A stretch of DNA of 64,000 bases, from positions 1 through 64,000 of the forward strand of contig JANQNP010000022.1 of assembly GCA_028279505.1 (NCBI GenBank), written 5' to 3'. Shown piece by piece: positions 33,601 to 42,735 of this stretch; within the stretch, counting starts at the first letter, position 1; each line of letters begins with the position of its first letter. The notes beneath the pieces were generated by a model. The model saw only the letters and a program-made list of their open reading frames with translations, ran no database searches and had not been told where the DNA came from. This DNA comes from Dehalococcoidia bacterium. GTDB lineage: Bacteria; Chloroflexota; Dehalococcoidia; UBA2979. The position numbers and the translations under genes are program-made.

Positions 33601-36600
33601 GTGACACTGTCCGCCACCACGCCGCCGATCGGCGGCGCGGTGGGAGCGGACCCACCGGTGATCTTCTGCACGGCCTGTGGCACCGAAGCCGACGACCAGG
33701 CGGCCTTCTGCGATCAGTGCGGGACCGCTCTGGTCGCCGCACTCCCCCGCGAGTGCGCCGAGTGCGGCCGCCGCAACCGCGCCGCCGCGAAGTTCTGCTC
33801 CGCCTGCGGCACGAGCCTCCCACCCCTCGAGGCGCCATCACCCCTCGAGGCGACGCCAACCGTCGAGGCGACCCCAACCATCGAGGCGCCTCCAACCGCC
33901 GAGGCACCCACCCCGCCGGCGGCACCCGCGGCCGCCGCGCCGGCCGTTCCATCGACGCCGGCGCCACCGCCCGAGGCAAAGCCAGCGACCGAGACCCCGC
34001 CACCAACCGAGGTCCCTCCGGCGCCCACAGAGCAACCGCAAGCACCGGCCGCAGCCATCTCGGATGCGGCGCCGAACATCGGCCGAGCGCCCTCGATGGC
34101 GGACTCCCCTCGGCAGACGCCGACGGCGCCCGTTGCAGCGGACGCGGGCCGCACGCGCGAGCCACCGCCGCCGCCCGGCCCATCGCTCGCCGACGGCGCG
34201 CGTGGGTGGGCCGCCTCCAGGCAGGCCGACATCCTCCTCTACCTCGGGGCGTTCCTCCTCGTCGCCGCCGCGCTCCTGTTCGTCTCGTCGCAAGGCGACG
34301 AGCTGCCCTCGGAGCTGCGAGTCGCGCTACTCCTCGTCTACACGATCGCGTTCACCGTCGCCGGTCTGCTCGCCCAGCGAACCGACCGGATCCGCGAGGC
34401 CGGCGCCGTCTTCCTCGCCATCGGCGCGCTGATCACGCCCCTCAACTTCCTGCTCATCTACACCGAACTCCTCGAGTCTCGCGACGTCTCGCAGGAAGCG
34501 GTCTGGCTGATCGGATCGCTCTACAGCACTGCCTTTTACGCGGTGCTGTGGCGACGCGGCTACGGCGTGCTCTACGTCGTGCCGACCGCGCTGGCGGTGA
34601 TCAGCGCGTGGGGCGCGCTGGCTGCGGTGCTGGAGATCCCGGACCACTGGCTCGGCACGTGGTGGGTACTGTTCCTCGTGCTGGTCTCGGTCGCCGCGGA
34701 TCGAGTGGGCCGCTACGACAGGCTTGTCGCGTGGATCGTCGGGGTGCTGCTCGGCCTCGTGATGGTCGCCCAGGTGCTCTCGTCGGACCTGGCGTTCGGC
34801 GACGACGGACGCACCGCGCTGCCCCTCAGCCTCGGCCTGATCACCGCCTGGTTCGCGCTGACCGGCTGGTCGCTCCGCGCCCCGCCGCTGCTCCCGTGGG
34901 GCGCGACCGCCGCGATCGCGACTGGCATCGCCGCCACGAGGGCAGCGAACCTCGACGAGAACTGGGCCGCGTACTCCGCGCTGGCGATCGGGTTCGTCGC
35001 GGTGTTCGCACGCCGCTGGTGGGCGAGCTGGGACCTCGGGATGGCGCGGCTCGGCTGGGCATACGCTGGGGCCTGCGCACTCACACCGCTCGCCCTGATC
35101 GCCTTCTACGACGACGGCGCGCACGGCGCAGTCTCCTTCCTGCTGGGCGCCGCGCTCCTCGGGTCAGTCGCCTGGCGCAACCAGACCGACGGCGTTCGGA
35201 TCTTCGACGAGGTAGCGCCCGGCACCCCAACCGAGGTCACGGAGCGAACGGTCTTCGCCTGGCTCGGCTGGGCGCTCCTGTTGATCGGCGTCGGGTACGC
35301 CCACCGCGAGTTCGGAGTCGAGGCGCCGAACCACGGCTGGAGCTACGTCGCGCTGAGCTTGACCGTCGTCGCGCTGCTCGCTCGCTTCGGCGCGAGCTGG
35401 AACCCGGCGCCCGCAGTCCTCATCCCACCGGCGATCGCCGCGATGCTCGTCTCGCTCCCGGACGGGGCCACCTACCCCGGCCACGTCGCGCTGAACCTTG
35501 GACTGCCGTCGATCGCCCTCCTCGGCGCCTTCGCGGTGACGCGCCGCTGGTCGATCACGCTGGTCGTCGCCACGACGGCGGTCTTCGCCGCGCTGGCCGC
35601 CTGGAGCGCCCTCGACTGGCCCGGTTGGACGCTCGCGGTCGCCTACTCCGTCGCGGGCGCCGCCCTCTTCGCGCTGCTGACGCCGATGCGATCGTACCGT
35701 CCCGAGCACATCCCAACGATCGCCGCGATCCTCTCCTGGGCCTACGTGCTCCTCGGCCCGCTCGTCGCGTTCATCGAGCTCACCGGCGACCCGCCGCCTG
35801 GCCCAACCGCCGAGTCCGCCGAGTACCGGGCGCTGTTCTACCTCCTCCTGCTCGGCGCGCCGCTGCTCCTCTTCGAGGGTTGGCGATTCAAGAACTGGAG
35901 CGTGACCGCCGCCGCCACGACGCTCGCGGCGGTCGTCGTCGCGCCGCTCTCGTCCTCCTACGGCTGGCCCGCCTGGACGCTCGCCTTCGCCTACCTCGCC
36001 GTAGGCGTCGTGCGCTTCGCGACGATGAGCGCGGTGCGCACCTATCGAGGTGAGCGCGGCCAGTTCGTGATCGTCCCGCTCTCCTGGGGCCTGATCGCCG
36101 CCGCGCCGCTCACCGCCTGGATTGCGCTCGCCAACCGCGTCACCTCGGACGGCGGCGTCGCCGTGGAGATGGTCGAGTACCGCGCCTTCGCCGCCACGGT
36201 CTTCGCCGCCGCGCCGCTGCTGCTGTACGAGGCGCGCCGGCTCCAGGCGCGGTGGGCGCTCGTCTCGGCCTCGGTGGCGGCGATGGCGGCGCTGCTGCTC
36301 GCGATCGCCGCGTTCCGCTTCGACGACGTGCAGGCGTACACAGTGCCGGTCGGCCTCTACTGGATCGCCTTCGGCCTGATCGTCCGTCGCTCCGCGCAGG
36401 TGATCGAGCGCCACCTGATGCTCCACGAGGCCGTGCTCCTCGGCGGCGTCACCATCCTCCTCGCCCCGCAGGTCCGCGAGGGCCTGCAACCGGACGGCGC
36501 GGCATGGGGCGGCATCGTCCTCCTCGAGGGAGCGCTGTTCCTCCTCGTCGGCTTCCTACTCGCCTCGAGGTGGCTCACGGTCAGCGGCGTGCTCGCCATC

Positions 36601-36888
36601 TCCGGAGTCGCGATCCGCTGGCTTGGCGACAGCACCGGCGACACCATCCCCTACTGGCTCTCGCTCGGCGGCACCGGGATGCTCCTGCTGGCCCTCGGCA
36701 CCGCGCTCCTCCTCGCTCGCGACTGGTGGGTGGCCGCGAAGGACGCGACCGTCGCCTGGTGGCGGCGCAGCGCGACCCTCCGAGGGGTCGGCATCGAGTG
36801 GCCGGTCGTGCTCGCCCCCGCCGCGGTCGCCCTGATCGCGATGGTGGTCGCGGCTATCGAGGACTGGGTCGAACCGCTCTCGCCCTAA
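33601..36888 (+). CDS. Giant zinc-ribbon polytopic membrane protein
   Basis: About 1095 residues. The N-terminus has two zinc ribbons (Cys23/26 with Cys37/40, and Cys52/55 with Cys66/69), followed by a Pro/Ala/Glu-rich linker to about 200. The rest is a long series of hydrophobic helices, roughly 25 or more, with repeated GWPAWTLAFAYLAVG-type segments, similar to DUF2157/DUF2339-like or SCO-type membrane proteins. There is no transport or enzyme motif. The GTG at 33601 has no ribosome site; in-frame GTGs at 33640 or 33658, just before the first CxxC, are possible starts. It is divergent from the MaoC operon. Function unknown; the ribbons suggest cytoplasmic protein contacts. Confidence 0.75.
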   Translation: MTLSATTPPIGGAVGADPPVIFCTACGTEADDQAAFCDQCGTALVAALPRECAECGRRNRAAAKFCSACGTSLPPLEAPSPLEATPTVEATPTIEAPPTAEAPTPPAAPAAAAPAVPSTPAPPPEAKPATETPPPTEVPPAPTEQPQAPAAAISDAAPNIGRAPSMADSPRQTPTAPVAADAGRTREPPPPPGPSLADGARGWAASRQADILLYLGAFLLVAAALLFVSSQGDELPSELRVALLLVYTIAFTVAGLLAQRTDRIREAGAVFLAIGALITPLNFLLIYTELLESRDVSQEAVWLIGSLYSTAFYAVLWRRGYGVLYVVPTALAVISAWGALAAVLEIPDHWLGTWWVLFLVLVSVAADRVGRYDRLVAWIVGVLLGLVMVAQVLSSDLAFGDDGRTALPLSLGLITAWFALTGWSLRAPPLLPWGATAAIATGIAATRAANLDENWAAYSALAIGFVAVFARRWWASWDLGMARLGWAYAGACALTPLALIAFYDDGAHGAVSFLLGAALLGSVAWRNQTDGVRIFDEVAPGTPTEVTERTVFAWLGWALLLIGVGYAHREFGVEAPNHGWSYVALSLTVVALLARFGASWNPAPAVLIPPAIAAMLVSLPDGATYPGHVALNLGLPSIALLGAFAVTRRWSITLVVATTAVFAALAAWSALDWPGWTLAVAYSVAGAALFALLTPMRSYRPEHIPTIAAILSWAYVLLGPLVAFIELTGDPPPGPTAESAEYRALFYLLLLGAPLLLFEGWRFKNWSVTAAATTLAAVVVAPLSSSYGWPAWTLAFAYLAVGVVRFATMSAVRTYRGERGQFVIVPLSWGLIAAAPLTAWIALANRVTSDGGVAVEMVEYRAFAATVFAAAPLLLYEARRLQARWALVSASVAAMAALLLAIAAFRFDDVQAYTVPVGLYWIAFGLIVRRSAQVIERHLMLHEAVLLGGVTILLAPQVREGLQPDGAAWGGIVLLEGALFLLVGFLLASRWLTVSGVLAISGVAIRWLGDSTGDTIPYWLSLGGTGMLLLALGTALLLARDWWVAAKDATVAWWRRSATLRGVGIEWPVVLAPAAVALIAMVVAAIEDWVEPLSP

Positions 36889-36949
36889 CCGGCGCTGACC
36901 CTCGGCGATTCCGGATCGTCTATCGTCTGCCTCGGAAACGAGGTGGTCG

Positions 36950-37792
36950 ATGACGGATCTCTCCGGGCAGGTCGCGATCGTGACCGGCGCCAGCCGTGGA
37001 CTCGGCAAGGACATCGCGCTCGCCCTCGCGAAGGCCGGCGTCTCGGTCGTCGCGGCGGCGCGCACCGACGCCGAGGGCGACTCGCGCATCCCCGGCTCGC
37101 TCGCGCACACGGTCGGACTGATCGAGGAAAGCGGCGGGACGGCGATCGCCGCCCACTGCGACGTGACGAATCAGGACGACATCGCCGCCACGGTCGAGGC
37201 CACCCTCGAGCGGTTCGGCCGGCTCGACATCCTCGTCAACAACGCAGGCGTGCTGATCCCCGGGCGCGTGACCGAGCTGGAGCCGCGGCACTGGGAGCTG
37301 ATCTTCCGCGTGAACGTGCACGGCCCGTTCAACTTCTGTCGGGCGGTGATCCCGCACCTCGCCGCGGGCGGCGGCGGTCACATCATCAACATCTCCTCGA
37401 GGGGTGCGATCGGGCCGGGACCCGGCCCGTATTCCGAGGCACGTCCCGCCGGCGGCGCCGCTTACGGCGCGACGAAGTCGGCGCTCGAGCGGTTCACCCA
37501 GGGTCTCGCCGCCGAGGTCTTCGAGGACCGCATCTCCGTCAACGCCTTGTCGCCACACATCTCGATCTGGTCGGAGGGCGGCGACTTCTTCCGCAGCAGC
37601 GCCGGCGAGCCCGACTACGCCGGCTGGCGGATGAGCGGCGAGGTAATCGGCGACGCGGCCGTGACGATCTGCAGCCAGGAGCCCGGCCAGTACACCGGCA
37701 ACATCCTCTACGACGAGCTGGTGATGCTGAACGAGGGCGGCCTCACCGCCGAGCAGGTCGCCGACCGCTACCCCGTCGAGACCTCGAACTAG
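36950..37792 (+). CDS. Short-chain dehydrogenase/reductase
   Basis: A 280-residue classical SDR: TGASRGLG cofactor loop (12-19), NNAG, Ser in NISSRGA and YGATK. Between Ser and Tyr there is a longer insert (GPGPGPYSEARPAGG) than usual. GAGGTGG precedes ATG 36950 and TATCGT at 36921-36926 may be the -10. It is 18 bases upstream of the serine hydrolase gene, so both are probably one operon. Confidence 0.9.
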   Translation: MTDLSGQVAIVTGASRGLGKDIALALAKAGVSVVAAARTDAEGDSRIPGSLAHTVGLIEESGGTAIAAHCDVTNQDDIAATVEATLERFGRLDILVNNAGVLIPGRVTELEPRHWELIFRVNVHGPFNFCRAVIPHLAAGGGGHIINISSRGAIGPGPGPYSEARPAGGAAYGATKSALERFTQGLAAEVFEDRISVNALSPHISIWSEGGDFFRSSAGEPDYAGWRMSGEVIGDAAVTICSQEPGQYTGNILYDELVMLNEGGLTAEQVADRYPVETSN

Positions 37793-37810
37793 ACGAAGCA
37801 GGAACCACGC

Positions 37811-39067
37811 ATGGCCGTCGAAACACGCCCGCTCGACCTCGTGGACGCCCGACCGGAGGAGGTCGGCATGTCCTCCCGAGGTCTGCAGAACGTCACCCGC
37901 CTCGTCCAGCGTTACATCGACGACGGCCGCTACGCCGGCGCGATCAGCATGATCGCGCGCCACGATCGCGTCGTGCACTTCGAGACCTACGGCTCGATGG
38001 ACGACGAGGCGGGCAAGCCGATGACGCACGACGCGATCGTGCGCGCCTACTCGATGACGAAGCCGATCGCCTCCGTCGCGCTGATGCAGCTCTACGAGGA
38101 GGCGCGATTCCAACTCAACGACCCGGTCTCCGCCTACATCCCCGAGTTCGCCGGCCTCGAGATCTTCGCTGGCGGTACCCCCGAGGACTACCGGACCCGC
38201 CCGCCCGCGCGCGAGATGACGGTCCGCGACGTGTTGATGCACACCTCCGGCCTGATCGGGCGTGCCCACCCCTCGACGGTCGGCCGGATGTACGCCGCGG
38301 CGGAGCTGCGCGGCAGCGAATCGGACGGCACGCTCCGCGACATGATCCGCAAGGTCGGCGAGCTGCCGCTCTACTGCGACCCCGGCTCCGAGTGGAACTA
38401 CGGCATCTCCACCGACGTGGTCGGCTACCTCGTCGAGGTGATCTCCGGCCAGCCCTTCGATCGCTACCTCGAGGAGCGCATCTTCCAGCCGCTGGGGATG
38501 CCCGACACCGGCTTCCACGTCCCGGAATCGGAGTTCGACCGGTTCGCCGCCTGCTACGAGCGCGATGACGAGGCCACCGGCGAGAAGCGGTACCGCCTGC
38601 AGGACGCGCCGGCGGGCAGTCACTACACCACGCCGCGGACCTACTTCAGCGGCGCCGGCGGCCTGGTATCGACGGCGTCGGACTACATGCGCTTCAGCCG
38701 CATGCTCGCGAGCGGTGGGGAGCTCGACGGCGAGCGCGTCCTCGGGAGCCGCACCATCGAGTTCATGGCCACGAACCACCTGCCGACCGGCGGCGACCTC
38801 GCGACCATGGGTCAGCCGCAGTTCGGCGAGACGACGATGGAGGGGATCGGCTTCGGCCTCGGCTTCGCGGTCCTGCTCGACCCCACGAGGGCCCAGCTGC
38901 TCGGGACGCCGGGCGAGTTCTACTGGGGTGGCGCCGCCTCCACAGCGTTCTTCGTCTCGCCGGCCGAGGACCTCGCGGTCGTCTTCCTCACCCAGCTACG
39001 TCCGTCGTCGAGCTACCCGATCCGCCGCGAACTCCGCATCGCGACCTACGCCTCGATCACGGACTAG
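37811..39067 (+). CDS. Class C beta-lactamase-like serine hydrolase
   Basis: A 418-residue serine hydrolase of the beta-lactamase/EstB family. The nucleophile is Ser81 in SMTK, the Tyr motif is WNYGIST and the third box is YWGGAAST. No signal peptide is present, so it acts in the cytoplasm as an esterase or amidase rather than on antibiotics. It is co-transcribed with the SDR upstream. Its stop shares CTAG with the stop of the convergent lipoprotein gene. Confidence 0.88.
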   Translation: MAVETRPLDLVDARPEEVGMSSRGLQNVTRLVQRYIDDGRYAGAISMIARHDRVVHFETYGSMDDEAGKPMTHDAIVRAYSMTKPIASVALMQLYEEARFQLNDPVSAYIPEFAGLEIFAGGTPEDYRTRPPAREMTVRDVLMHTSGLIGRAHPSTVGRMYAAAELRGSESDGTLRDMIRKVGELPLYCDPGSEWNYGISTDVVGYLVEVISGQPFDRYLEERIFQPLGMPDTGFHVPESEFDRFAACYERDDEATGEKRYRLQDAPAGSHYTTPRTYFSGAGGLVSTASDYMRFSRMLASGGELDGERVLGSRTIEFMATNHLPTGGDLATMGQPQFGETTMEGIGFGLGFAVLLDPTRAQLLGTPGEFYWGGAASTAFFVSPAEDLAVVFLTQLRPSSSYPIRRELRIATYASITD

Positions 39068-39489
39068 ACGCCCGAGTCCTTCATCGAGCCGGTCAGCGGG
39101 GCCAGCGTCGCGTCGTAGAGCGCGCAGACCACCTCGCGGTCACCGGATCCCCACGATTGGGAGCTCGGGGTCAACCACCAGATCTCCAGCGCCGACGTGC
39201 GGTGCGAACGCCCGACGTACGGGAAGAACGCGACCGAGCAGCCATCCTCCGCCGTGCGGTTGAGCGACGCCAGACCGGGGAAGCTGTCCTCCTCGATGTC
39301 GAAGAGCGCGAACACCTCGTTGTCGTGCGACTCCTCGCAATCGACCTTGTCGACGTTCGCGATGTCGGACTGGAAGTCGCTCGGGTCGTTGAAGCAGTCG
39401 CCGACCTCGAGGCTGAAGACGTTGCCGCTACAGCTAGCCAGCAAGATCGCGGCGACCACGCCGATCCCGAGCGCTGTGACCTGACGCAT
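39064..39489 (-). CDS. Septum-formation-like lipoprotein
   Basis: A 141-residue lipoprotein with lipobox LLASC (Cys20). The mature part has VGDCFNDP, VDCEESHDNEVFA and EVVCALYD, which is the cysteine pattern of the septum formation/DUF4190-associated domain found in actinobacterial cell-envelope proteins. I chose ATG 39489 at the signal peptide start. Confidence 0.72.
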   Translation of the reverse strand: MRQVTALGIGVVAAILLASCSGNVFSLEVGDCFNDPSDFQSDIANVDKVDCEESHDNEVFALFDIEEDSFPGLASLNRTAEDGCSVAFFPYVGRSHRTSALEIWWLTPSSQSWGSGDREVVCALYDATLAPLTGSMKDSGV

Positions 39490-39631
39490 GTTCCCGTCCT
39501 CATCCGCGCCGGTCTCGCCCACGGCGCGCGACGATCATCGGCAGTGCCCCTGCGAACCCTCCGAGGGTTGCCCCTACCCCGTCCGCTATCATCCGCGCGC
39601 GACGAACCCGACCCCGCCGAGAGGATCCCCG

Positions 39632-40180
39632 ATGCCCCGACTCGCCCCGCTCGACATGGACCAGCTCGCCCCGGCGCAGCAGGCGGTCGTCGACAAGATG
39701 CTGAGTGGCCCTCGAGGTGGCATGCGCGGCCCCTTCGAGTCGCTGCTGCGCCGCCCGGAGCTCTGCGACCGGGTGCAGCATTTGGGTGCTTACTGCCGCT
39801 TCGACGCGAAGCTCGATCGCGACGTCGCCGAGCTGGCAATCATCCTCGCCGGGAAACAGTGGAAGGCGCAGTTCGAGTTCTGGGCGCACGCGCGCCTCGC
39901 GCGTGAGGCCGGTCTGCCGGACGACGTCATCGAGGCCGTGCGCACCGGCTCCCCGATCGAGTCGGACAACGCCTCGTATGTCGCCGTCGCCAAGTTCGTC
40001 CGCGAGTACTTCGCCACGAACCGCGTCAGCGACGCCACCTACAACGAGGCACGGGACGCACTCACCGAGGAGGGCGTCGTCGATCTCGTCGGGCTGGTCG
40101 GCTACTACACACTCGTCTCGATGACCCTCAACGTCTTCGAAGTCGGCCTTCCCGAGGGCGAAGCCGAACTGCTCGACTAG
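39632..40180 (+). CDS. Carboxymuconolactone decarboxylase family protein
   Basis: A 182-residue all-alpha protein of the CMD/AhpD-like family: ELAIILAGKQWKAQFEFWAHARLAREAG and DLVGLVGYYTLVSMTLNVFEV. The CxxC of AhpD is absent, so a peroxidase role is unlikely; a decarboxylase or isomerase-like role is possible. GAGAGGA precedes ATG 39632. A paralogue lies at 58943. Confidence 0.87.
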   Translation: MPRLAPLDMDQLAPAQQAVVDKMLSGPRGGMRGPFESLLRRPELCDRVQHLGAYCRFDAKLDRDVAELAIILAGKQWKAQFEFWAHARLAREAGLPDDVIEAVRTGSPIESDNASYVAVAKFVREYFATNRVSDATYNEARDALTEEGVVDLVGLVGYYTLVSMTLNVFEVGLPEGEAELLD

Positions 40181-40215
40181 CCGCCTCCCACGAGACCTCC
40201 GAGGAGCACCAACCC

Positions 40216-41157
40216 GTGGCGACGATCCAGACCGCGACCGGCGCGATCGACAGCGACGACCTCGGCTTCACGCTGACCCACGAGCACGTCGTCGTCGGCT
40301 CGCCACCGATCCGCCAGCAGTTCCCCGACCTCCACGACCGCGACGCGATCCTCGACGTCGCCGTCCCGAACCTGGTCACCGCCCGCGAAGCGGGCGTCCG
40401 CTCGATGGTCGACCTGACACCGATCACCCTCGGTCGGGACGCTGGCCTGATCCGCGAGGCCGCGGAGCGCTCAGGCGTCCAGATCATCGTGGCCACCGGT
40501 CTGTACTGGTTCCTCGACCTGCACATGGCGTTCGCAGAGCCGGAGCTGCTGACCTCGCTCTTCGTCCGCGACATCAACGACGGCATCGGAGACACCGGGG
40601 TCCGCGCCGGCGTGATCAAGTGCGCGACGCAGCCGGTCATGGACCCGTTCAACGAGAAGGTGCTCCGCGCCTCGGCACAGGCGCACCGGCAGACCGGCGT
40701 GCCGATCGGCACCCACACCTTCGTCGCGAACCGGACCGGCCTCGATCAGACACGCGTCTTCAAGGAGGAGGGCGTCGATCTCGGGCGCGTGATCATCGGC
40801 CACTCCGACGACACCGACGACATCACCTACCTCGAGGCAATCATCGAGGAGGGCGCCTACGTCGGCATGGACCGCATCGGCCTGCCTCGCCCTCGAACGA
40901 GCGAGCAACGCGCCGACATGGTCGCGGCGCTCGTCGAGCGCGGGTACGCGGACCGGCTGTGCCTCTCCCACGACAGCGGCGTGATGGAGGGCTACGACGA
41001 GGCGCTCAAGATGGAGCGCTCCCCCGACTGGCGGTACACGTTCATCCCCGGCGAGTTCTCGGCGATGCTCCGCGACCGCGGCGTCAGCGACGACGCGGTC
41101 GAGCAGATGACCGTCCGCAACCCGCGCGCGATCTTCGAGCAGACTCAGCCCTACTAG
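40216..41157 (+). CDS. Phosphotriesterase-family metal hydrolase
   Basis: A 313-residue TIM-barrel amidohydrolase of the phosphotriesterase family. The binuclear metal ligands are all present: His22 and His24 in THEHV, the bridging (carbamylated) Lys135 in GVIKCAT, His167 in GTHT, His196 in GHSDD and Asp253 in SHDSG. Members include lactonases and phosphotriesterases; lactone hydrolysis is likely in this acid-catabolic setting, but the substrate cannot be decided. GAGGAG precedes the GTG start. Confidence 0.9.
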   Translation: MATIQTATGAIDSDDLGFTLTHEHVVVGSPPIRQQFPDLHDRDAILDVAVPNLVTAREAGVRSMVDLTPITLGRDAGLIREAAERSGVQIIVATGLYWFLDLHMAFAEPELLTSLFVRDINDGIGDTGVRAGVIKCATQPVMDPFNEKVLRASAQAHRQTGVPIGTHTFVANRTGLDQTRVFKEEGVDLGRVIIGHSDDTDDITYLEAIIEEGAYVGMDRIGLPRPRTSEQRADMVAALVERGYADRLCLSHDSGVMEGYDEALKMERSPDWRYTFIPGEFSAMLRDRGVSDDAVEQMTVRNPRAIFEQTQPY

Positions 41158-41212
41158 GACCCAGCCGTCCCAGCGGTCCACCAGTGTCCGCCCAACCACC
41201 GAGGAGACCCCG

Positions 41213-42679
41213 ATGGGCAAGCAAACGGACTGGCGCGAGGCCTATCGATCGCGGCTGATGGCCGTTGACGACGCGATGCGCCTGATTAACGAGGGCGACC
41301 TCGTGAAGCTGAACGTCGGCACCCCGCCCGCGCTCGCCGCGCTCCTCGACGCCCGCGCCCGCGAGCTGAACGTGCTGAACATCCGCTCGCTCGCCCCCGG
41401 CTACGCCCCAATCGCCGACACCCCGCGCGAGGCCGGCGAGCACGAGATCGAGATCTTCATCGGCGACCCGCTGCGCCCGAGTCACGACGCGAAACGCACC
41501 ACCTACCTCCCGACGACCTTCATGCTTGGCCTGAAGGCCTTCGACGCCGGCCGCGAAGAGGCCCGCATCCCGGACGTCAACCTCGTGCCGTGCAGCGCGC
41601 CCAACGAGGCGGGTTATGTCCACTTCGGGCCCACGCACTGGCTGCGGAAGTCCTATCTCGAGCGCTGCAAGACCACAATCGGCTTCGTCGACCCGAACAT
41701 GCTCCCCGTCCACGGCGACGTCTGGTCCCACGTCTCCGAGTTCGCCGCCTTCGTCGAGGACGTCCTCCCCGCGCTCGACCTCCCGAGGTTGCGCGAGCGG
41801 ATCGCCGCCGAGTCGCCGGCCGAGCACCAGCAGCGCCTCCTCCGCCTCACAGAGCTGATCCCTCCGGAGCGCCTGACCGCGATCCAGGATCAGCTCCCGT
41901 TGATGGACCCCGCGGTCCTCGAGGGCGCCATGAACCTCGGGCCGATCGATGACGAGGCGATGGCGATCGCCGGCCACCTAAAGGAGCTGATCCGCGACGG
42001 CGACACGATCCAGGTCGGCGTAGGCACCCCCAGTACCCTCATGTTCAACGCCGGCGCCTTCGACGACGCGCACGACCTTGGGCTGCACACCGAGCTCGGG
42101 TCGCCGGGCCTCGCGAAGCTCTGGGACCGCGGAATCCTCACCAACACGAAGAAGAGCATCCACCGAGGCGTCGGCGTCGCGGTCGCGTGGTCCGGATGCG
42201 ACGGCGAGGACATGGCGATCATTCGCGACAACCCGGCCTTCGAGCTGTACGACCCGAACTACCTGCTCCACCCGACGCTCATGGCGCAGAACAACCAGAT
42301 GACCTCGATCAACAGCGCCGTCGCCGTCGACCTCCTCGGCCAGATCGCCAGCGAGGACCGCTACGGCGGGCAGATGATCAACGGCACCGGCGGCCAGCCG
42401 GACACCCACCTCGGCGCGTCGCTCTGTCGCAACGGCCGCGCGATCACCGTGCTGCGGTCGACCGCCGTCGGCGGCTCCATCTCGAAGATCACCGCGAAGC
42501 ACGACGCCGGCACGCTCGTCACCATCCCGCGCTACCTGGCGGACACCGTCATCACCGAATACGGCGTCGCGCGGCTCCTCGACAAGAACCACCGCCAGCG
42601 CGCGGAGGAGCTGATCTCGATCGCGCACCCCAACTTCCGCCCCGAGCTGCGCAAGCAAGCCCAGGAGCTGTGGGGCTAG
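41213..42679 (+). CDS. Acetyl-CoA hydrolase/4-hydroxybutyrate CoA-transferase-like family I enzyme
   Basis: A 488-residue family I CoA-transferase with both alpha/beta halves. The catalytic Glu294 lies in LGLHTELGSPG, and GVGTPSTLMF and NGTGGQPD are the CoA-binding loops. It transfers CoA between short-chain acids or hydrolyses acyl-CoA. The phosphotriesterase-like lactonase ends 55 bases upstream, suggesting lactone opening followed by CoA activation of the hydroxyacid. GAGGAGA precedes ATG 41213. Confidence 0.88.
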   Translation: MGKQTDWREAYRSRLMAVDDAMRLINEGDLVKLNVGTPPALAALLDARARELNVLNIRSLAPGYAPIADTPREAGEHEIEIFIGDPLRPSHDAKRTTYLPTTFMLGLKAFDAGREEARIPDVNLVPCSAPNEAGYVHFGPTHWLRKSYLERCKTTIGFVDPNMLPVHGDVWSHVSEFAAFVEDVLPALDLPRLRERIAAESPAEHQQRLLRLTELIPPERLTAIQDQLPLMDPAVLEGAMNLGPIDDEAMAIAGHLKELIRDGDTIQVGVGTPSTLMFNAGAFDDAHDLGLHTELGSPGLAKLWDRGILTNTKKSIHRGVGVAVAWSGCDGEDMAIIRDNPAFELYDPNYLLHPTLMAQNNQMTSINSAVAVDLLGQIASEDRYGGQMINGTGGQPDTHLGASLCRNGRAITVLRSTAVGGSISKITAKHDAGTLVTIPRYLADTVITEYGVARLLDKNHRQRAEELISIAHPNFRPELRKQAQELWG

Positions 42680-42735
42680 CGAGGGATCGTCGATAGATTC
42701 GAGGAGCGCCCCACCACGCACCGATCGGACCCGCC

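Noticed and set aside
33717..36053. A 778-residue plus-strand frame inside the giant membrane protein gene
   Set aside because: It is out of phase with a zinc-ribbon and membrane protein that has clear structure, and it is Arg-rich throughout.
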